A DNA stretch of 10,039 nucleotides, from NCBI GenBank assembly GCA_021808875.1, contig JAKBAU010000118.1:1-10039 (forward strand). The letters are read 5' to 3'. Origin of the DNA: Pseudomonadota bacterium. Lineage in GTDB: Bacteria > Pseudomonadota > Alphaproteobacteria > Micropepsales > Micropepsaceae. Position numbers and translations under genes: made by a program. Shown here in pieces: positions 6,742 through 10,039 of this stretch. Position 1 is the stretch's first letter, and every line of letters begins with the position of its first letter. The notes beneath the pieces are model-generated. The model saw nothing but the letters and a program-made list of their open reading frames with translations. It did not search any database and was not told the origin of the DNA.

Positions 6742-7854
6742 CTAAAACCGGTGCGTCAGACCAAGGACAATATCAGTCCGCGTGTAGGGGGCACCGGTTT
6801 CTCTGGTCGCGGAGAGCTGCAGCGCATTGGTCGAATTCAAATTGACCGTAAAACCGGCACTAACGGCCTCGACCTTGTAGGTGACACCGGCACTGGTGTC
6901 AGGTGCATTAGCATAACCCACATTGAAGGACAGACCGCGCATCAGCCGCGCCATGCCGCGAAGCGCAAAGCCGGAGAGCGTCTGCCCTGCGGCCCGCGTG
7001 TCGATGTAGCGCGCCGAAAACGAAAGTGAATCTCCCTCCATCAGCGTGACCACCGGCTGCAATGAATCAACAGCTCCCGAGGGATACCATGCGAAGGAGC
7101 CATCGAGACCGGCAACAACCTGCCAGAGCCCGCCAACGCCAAACAGAGGTGCAGTCAGGCTCGCGTCAAGCAGATGCCGGGCCCGGTAGACTGCATTGGG
7201 GGACCCACCATAGCCCAGTAGAACCCCCACCGGACCAAAATTATGGCTAACAGCAAGGTGCAGGTAGGTATTGTCGATATTGAAGCGGCGGGTCTGCTCC
7301 AGACCTGCACTCAAAACCGTCCGTGAGCCGAGATTGCGGGCAAGGGCAAAGTCCTCTTCGCTCCAGGCAGGCAGATGCCGCGACAGGACACTATAGGTGG
7401 CATCGGCATCTGCGCGCCAGCTGGGCGCATTCTTTGCCTGCTCCGCACGGTTGATGGCTGCGAGCAGGCCCTGGGCTTCCTGGCTTGCAGGCCCGGCCAG
7501 GAGTGGCGCCAGACGCCTGCGGGCTTCACCATTGTGCGATTGAAAATAGGCAACACGCGCATAGGCCAACCGGAGATCCGCATAATGTGGGGCAATTTCT
7601 AGCCCGCGCTTCAGGGCCTGCTCTGCGGCCCGGTAGCGATGGCTGCTGCTATAGGCGAGACCGAGATTAAGCCAGCCATCCGCGTCGTTGGGTGCCGATT
7701 TGAGGTAGAGCTTAAGGTCGGCAATAGCTGCTGTGAATTTTCCGTCAAGACGCTCCTTAACAGCGCGATGCAGCAGATCGGGAGCCTGGGCCGAGGCTGA
7801 CGACAGACTCAAAAGTCCCACGGCCAATAGCACAGCCAGTCGTCGCAGGATCAT
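6742..7854 (-). CDS. YaiO-family TPR and outer-membrane beta-barrel protein
   Basis: A 370-residue exported protein. A signal peptide (1-22; RR, hydrophobic core, then ASA before QA) is followed by about three TPR units (27-125; GWLNLGLAYSSSHRYRAAEQALKRG is the clearest). A C-terminal region (about 145-370) of alternating hydrophobic strands ends in HRF, the terminal aromatic signal for outer-membrane assembly. This matches the YaiO family. TPR plus barrel is also the plan of the poly-GlcNAc porin PgaA, but PgaA is about twice as long. I infer that it exports or anchors the polysaccharide made by the glycosyltransferase two genes on. It overlaps the receiver gene by 4 bp (ATGA) and ends 2 bp before the HEAT gene. 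E. coli yaiO also lies near a glycosyltransferase gene, yaiP (from memory). Whether the barrel is wide enough to pass a glycan is not known. Confidence 0.85.
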   Translation of the reverse strand: MILRRLAVLLAVGLLSLSSASAQAPDLLHRAVKERLDGKFTAAIADLKLYLKSAPNDADGWLNLGLAYSSSHRYRAAEQALKRGLEIAPHYADLRLAYARVAYFQSHNGEARRRLAPLLAGPASQEAQGLLAAINRAEQAKNAPSWRADADATYSVLSRHLPAWSEEDFALARNLGSRTVLSAGLEQTRRFNIDNTYLHLAVSHNFGPVGVLLGYGGSPNAVYRARHLLDASLTAPLFGVGGLWQVVAGLDGSFAWYPSGAVDSLQPVVTLMEGDSLSFSARYIDTRAAGQTLSGFALRGMARLMRGLSFNVGYANAPDTSAGVTYKVEAVSAGFTVNLNSTNALQLSATRETGAPYTRTDIVLGLTHRF

Positions 7855-8246
7855 GGCGCAGCTGGTGTCCCCGGTAACAGTCGCGCCAGACGGACCAGAA
7901 GCTCGTCAGGATTGAAGGGTTTGCTGAGATAGTCGGCCGCGCCTTCGCGCAGTCCTGCCACCACGTCCTCCTCCCGCTTCATAGCCGTCAGCATGATGAC
8001 CACTGTGTCCTTGTACGCGGGGTCGGTCTTCAGCCGGCGTAAGGTTTCAAAGCCGTCGAGCACAGGCATCATGGCATCCAGAACGATGGCCGACGGTTTG
8101 AGCGCGAGAGCCTGTTCCAGCGCCTCCTTACCGTTTGTCACGCCCACAAACCGATAGCCCGCCTTCACCAGCTTATGCTCAAGAATGGCCCGCAGGAGCT
8201 GATCGTCATCTGCTACAAGGACCAATCGCGGTTCGTCGGTCGTCAT
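7851..8246 (-). CDS. Stand-alone receiver-domain response regulator 2 (CheY-like), first gene of the polysaccharide operon
   Basis: A 131-residue single receiver domain with no output domain. The acidic pocket is Asp13-Asp14-Asp15 (VADDDQ), the phospho-acceptor Asp57 (IVLDAMMPVLDG), the switch Thr87 (MLTA) and the conserved Lys109 (SKPF). All are present, so it should be phosphorylatable. It leads the operon with YaiO, HEAT and glycosyltransferase genes, and overlaps yaiO by 4 bp. Its position suggests that it is the terminal acceptor of the kinase-receiver-Hpt relay encoded 3.6 kb away, and that it acts by touching a product of its own operon. I chose the ATG at 8246 with GGGGAAG upstream (8255-8261); a TTG directly before it (8249) would add one residue. 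An 8-bp palindrome, AAGCGCTT (8249-8256), sits between the ribosome site and the start. Confidence 0.93.
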   Translation of the reverse strand: MTTDEPRLVLVADDDQLLRAILEHKLVKAGYRFVGVTNGKEALEQALALKPSAIVLDAMMPVLDGFETLRRLKTDPAYKDTVVIMLTAMKREEDVVAGLREGAADYLSKPFNPDELLVRLARLLPGTPAAP

Positions 8247-8455
8247 CAAAGCGCTTCCCCAAGCTTCAGTACGCCAGAGTTAGGCAGACAATTCAACCTG
8301 CAAAAGCAGATTCACCCCGATAGCCGTCGGAAGAACGCATTTTCCTTGCCTACATTGGACTTAGGCAGATCGCTCCAGAGAAGGAACTCTTGAGGGTGGC
8401 TTGCTCGCAGCGGCCGCACGGTGGAATTTTCCGGCGCGCTGAAGGGCGAAATTTA

Positions 8456-8480
8456 GAGCCGCCCTGTAGAGGGGCGTCTC
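8456..8480. repeat. Inverted repeat (hairpin), 8 pairs with one mismatch
   Basis: GAGCCGCCC (8456-8464) pairs with GGGCGTCTC (8472-8480) except for one C/T mismatch, leaving a 7-nt loop. No T-run follows on either strand. It could be part of a structured RNA. Confidence 0.4.
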
Positions 8481-8516
8481 AAGGTTGCAGACTGCACCGG
8501 AGCCCGCGGTTCCTGC

Positions 8517-8534
8517 GACAAAACCAGTTTTGTC
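8517..8534. repeat. 18-bp near-perfect palindrome, operator-like
   Basis: GACAAAAC and GTTTTGTC are perfect 8-bp arms around a 2-nt centre. The short spacer makes this a better DNA operator for a dimeric repressor than an RNA hairpin. It lies 271 bp upstream of the leftward operon start and 551 bp upstream of cydP. Confidence 0.5.
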
Positions 8535-8618
8535 CATGCAGCCAGGGCCCTTTCCCATCATACCCGCGCTTTACTCTCTGCCGGCGTTGAACGGTTGCTC
8601 GCCACAGCGCGACGGTCG

Positions 8619-8656
8619 CACCCAATATGGGTGAACAGGCGGCAAATATTGGTGGG
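8619..8656. repeat. Overlapping inverted repeats sharing a CCAATAT / ATATTGG motif
   Basis: CACCCA-ATA-TGGGTG (8619-8633) is a compact palindrome. Its CCAATAT (8622-8628) is also inverted at 8646-8652 (ATATTGG, followed by TGGG). Another ATATTGG lies at 8925-8931. The two pairings exclude each other, which could be an RNA switch, a repeated protein site or chance. Confidence 0.35.
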
Positions 8657-8683
8657 AAAATTGAGGGTGTCTGGCCCGGTTCA

Positions 8684-8702
8684 TGTGCAATTCGCCTGCA
8701 CA
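8684..8702. repeat. Inverted repeat TGTGCA-N7-TGCACA
   Basis: Two perfect 6-bp arms are separated by 7 nt. The spacing suits a helix-turn-helix dimer. This is a weak signal on its own and is listed because it closes a cluster of four such repeats in about 250 bp. Confidence 0.3.
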
Positions 8703-8955
8703 ACCAGGTTTACGTCACGCTGAATTTCCGACAGCGTGCAAGCCCCCCGAAGCTGGCTACAGCGATCTGCCTGAGAACTTCACCTGGCGTCTGACTTCAG
8801 GCCATCCGCCAGAGCAGTTGGTGACACGTCATGAGCCAAAAGTTTCCGCTCTGCGGCCCCGATACCCACCAGCTTCCTTGCACAAAAGCCAATGCATATC
8901 GAGCCTTTGCGCGTGTCGCAGTTGATATTGGCTACCTCACGATTTCAGGTCCGTC

Positions 8956-8984
8956 ATGACATTGACGTTAATCAATGATATAAA
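8956..8984 (+). promoter_or_regulatory. Sigma70-like promoter for cydP-cydA
   Basis: ATGACA (8956-8961) and TATAAA (8979-8984) each match 5 of 6 consensus bases and are 17 bp apart. Transcription would start near 8990, leaving a leader of about 95 nt. The FNR-like box fills the spacer, so bound regulator would block this promoter. Alternatively the box could sit at about -41.5 of an activated promoter starting near 9010, where no good -10 is evident. Confidence 0.5.
8962..8975. promoter_or_regulatory. FNR/Anr/FixK-type binding box upstream of cydP-cydA
   Basis: TTGACGTTAATCAA matches the FNR-family consensus TTGAT-N4-ATCAA at 9 of 10 fixed positions. It lies 110 bp before the cydP start. Oxygen-dependent control of cytochrome bd genes by FNR-family regulators is well known, so the context supports the match. 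Whether it activates or represses here depends on the true transcription start. Confidence 0.7.
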
Positions 8985-9051
8985 AGTGCTGAAAAGGCAT
9001 TGCTCATCGCGAAAAGGGCCTCAACCTCCCTCCTGGGGTCACTGTGGCAAG

Positions 9052-9068
9052 GGGCGGCGCTGACGCCC
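9052..9068 (+). other. Small leader hairpin before the cydP ribosome site
   Basis: GGGCG (9052-9056) pairs with CGCCC (9064-9068) around a 7-nt loop, ending 5 bases before the GGAG ribosome site of cydP at 9074-9077. It could tune access to the ribosome site. Five G-C pairs are also easily found by chance in GC-rich DNA. Confidence 0.25.
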
Positions 9069-9084
9069 AGAACGGAGACGCAAG

Positions 9085-9243
9085 ATGTTTCCGACTTCCG
9101 TCCGACGAGAGGTCATTGCGCTCCTCATAGCGAAACTCGTTCTGCTTTCTGTCCTCTACGTCCTCTTCTTCTCGCCAAGCCACCGTGTGAACGTGACGCC
9201 GCAACGGCTTGAGCATCATCTTTTCGCCGATAACGCATCCTAA
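9085..9243 (+). CDS. cydP: CydP, putative small subunit of cytochrome bd oxidase
   Basis: A 52-residue protein with one membrane helix (about 10-30; [20 protein letters not shown]) and a short polar tail beginning [17 protein letters not shown]. Small proteins of this layout directly before cydA are known as the putative cytochrome oxidase small subunit CydP. The presumed role is to stabilise or modulate the oxidase in the inner membrane. The start is the ATG at 9085 with GGAG 7 bases upstream. The stop runs into the cydA ribosome site (TAAGGGG), and cydA begins 11 bp on, so both are surely co-transcribed. Promoter and FNR-like box lie 100-130 bp upstream. Too little sequence exists for certainty, so position carries much of the call. 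Confidence 0.75.
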   Translation: MFPTSVRREVIALLIAKLVLLSVLYVLFFSPSHRVNVTPQRLEHHLFADNAS

Positions 9244-9254
9244 GGGGCGTTCTC

Positions 9255-10039
9255 ATGCATATTGTCGAACTTTCCCGACTGCAGTTTGCCGTCACCGCAC
9301 TCTATCACTTTATCTTCGTGCCGCTGACATTGGGACTTTCGGTTCTGCTCGGCATCATGGAGACCGTCTATGTGATGACCGACAAGCCAATCTGGCGCGA
9401 CCTCACCAAATTCTGGGGCATGCTGTTTGGAATCAATTTTGCGATGGGCGTTGCTACCGGTATCACCATGGAGTTTCAGTTCGGTACCAACTGGGCCTAT
9501 TATTCGCAATATGTGGGCGACGTTTTTGGAGCCCCGCTCGCCATCGAAGGACTGATGGCGTTTTTCCTTGAGGCTACGTTTATCGGGCTGTTCTTCTTTG
9601 CCTGGGACCGGCTCTCCAAAGTGCAGCATCTGGTTGCGACCTGGGCTCTCGCTCTCGGGTCCAATCTCTCGGCGCTGTGGATCCTGATCGCCAATGGCTG
9701 GATGCAGCATCCGGTGGGAGCGCGGTTTAATCCCGCGACCATGCGCATGGAGGTGACCAACTTCATGGCTGTGATGTTCAATCCGGTTGCCCAGGCCAAA
9801 TTCGTGCACACGGTCAGCGCTGGTTATGTCACCGGATCGATCTTTGTGCTGGCGATCAGCGCCTTCTATCTGCTGCGCGACCGTCACCGGGAATTTGCCA
9901 AGCGCTCGATGACCGTCGCGGCAAGTTTCGGACTGGCCTCCGCGCTTTGCGTCGTCGTTCTGGGCGATGAATCGGGCTATACTGCCGGCCAGAACCAGAA
10001 GATGAAGATCGCCGCGATCGAGGCGATGTGGCACACTGA
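9255..10039 (+). CDS. cydA: Cytochrome bd ubiquinol oxidase subunit I, 3'-truncated by the window
   Basis: The first 261 residues of CydA, which oxidises quinol and, with CydB, reduces oxygen to water at high affinity in the inner membrane. The similarity to E. coli CydA is plain from the first residues ([10 protein letters not shown]) on. Numbering is one less than in E. coli: the haem ligand is His18 (E. coli His19), the acidic residues are Glu98 and Glu106 (Glu99, Glu107), and the haem b558 ligand is His185 (His186, in KFVHTV). GDESGY at about 237-242 opens the region before the Q-loop, which is cut off. The frame has no stop up to the window end. The start is the ATG at 9255, with AAGGGG overlapping the cydP stop as ribosome site. 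cydB should follow outside the window. The identification is certain. Confidence 0.98.
   Translation, partial: MHIVELSRLQFAVTALYHFIFVPLTLGLSVLLGIMETVYVMTDKPIWRDLTKFWGMLFGINFAMGVATGITMEFQFGTNWAYYSQYVGDVFGAPLAIEGLMAFFLEATFIGLFFFAWDRLSKVQHLVATWALALGSNLSALWILIANGWMQHPVGARFNPATMRMEVTNFMAVMFNPVAQAKFVHTVSAGYVTGSIFVLAISAFYLLRDRHREFAKRSMTVAASFGLASALCVVVLGDESGYTAGQNQKMKIAAIEAMWHT

Larger units (their letters stand above)
8247..9084. other. 838-bp gene-free region rich in inverted repeats
   Basis: The few open frames here are short, lack a good ribosome site and show no protein-like pattern. The region must hold the promoter of the leftward operon and does hold a likely cyd promoter at the right end. 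Between 8456 and 8702 there are four separate inverted repeats, described individually. TTAGGCAGA occurs twice (8280-8288, 8361-8369); the second copy also forms an inverted pair with TGCCTA at 8347-8352. A small RNA or a multi-site control region is possible. I could not pick out a tRNA or a decayed gene. Confidence 0.55.

Noticed and set aside
6209..6745. 178-codon open frame on the + strand
   Set aside because: It is antisense to the HEAT-repeat gene, which has clear repeats and operon junctions.
8479..8925. Short frames on both strands in the gap before cydP (8479-8703 on -, 8683-8925 on +)
   Set aside because: No ribosome site, no hydrophobic or domain pattern, and they overlap inverted repeats. 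I treat the region as non-coding, though I cannot exclude a small gene.
1913..9084. tRNA, CRISPR, IS ends or integration site
   Set aside because: I saw no regular spaced repeats, no transposase-like frame, no flanking duplications and no cloverleaf pattern in the gaps.
9000..9212. 70-codon + strand frame overlapping cydP
   Set aside because: It is in another frame from cydP, which has a proper ribosome site, a membrane helix and coupling to cydA.
9240..10034. 264-codon open frame on the - strand
   Set aside because: It is antisense to cydA, whose product is unmistakable on the + strand, and the frame has no family-like motif.

Overview
The window looks like chromosomal DNA of a Gram-negative bacterium. 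The support is an outer-membrane beta-barrel protein ending in Phe, a bd-type quinol oxidase close to the E. coli form, moderately high GC, tightly overlapping genes and an FNR-type box. Pseudomonadota is a safe inference. An alphaproteobacterium is my guess, but nothing here fixes the class. I see no phage, IS, integrase, tRNA, rRNA or CRISPR sequence.

Layout. (1) 2-1912 (+) is the 3' part of an M13 (neprilysin/PepO-type) zinc metallopeptidase whose start lies before the window. (2) 1913-2288 is a gap with inverted repeats and no convincing gene. (3) 2289-3536 (-) is a soluble GAF-domain sensor histidine kinase. An 80-bp gap with a 7-7-7 interrupted palindrome separates it from a divergent (+) pair: a stand-alone receiver protein (3617-3997, TTG start) and an Hpt phosphotransfer protein (3994-4266). 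(4) On the - strand, 8246 down to 4263, four genes sit almost end to end: a stand-alone receiver protein, a YaiO-family TPR plus outer-membrane barrel protein, a membrane-anchored HEAT-repeat protein and a processive family 2 glycosyltransferase. (5) 8247-9084 is 838 bp without a convincing gene. It is rich in inverted repeats and ends in an FNR-like box and promoter. (6) 9085 to the end (+) holds the small gene cydP and the first 261 codons of cydA (cytochrome bd oxidase), cut by the window end.

How the parts may work together. The centre (2289-8246) reads as one functional island. Glycosyltransferase, HEAT protein and YaiO barrel would make, couple and export an envelope or extracellular polysaccharide. 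Kinase, receiver 1, Hpt and receiver 2 contain every module of a His-Asp-His-Asp phosphorelay as separate proteins. None of them has a DNA-binding, GGDEF or other output domain. The second receiver is the first gene of the polysaccharide operon, so I infer that the relay acts by protein contact on the synthase/HEAT complex rather than by transcription. The Hpt and glycosyltransferase genes converge and share a CTAG that holds both stop codons, so the two transcription units cannot be separated by an intergenic terminator. This is a candidate little-described, phosphorelay-controlled polysaccharide system; its function is inferred, not shown. The M13 peptidase and the cyd operon look like ordinary flanking genes.
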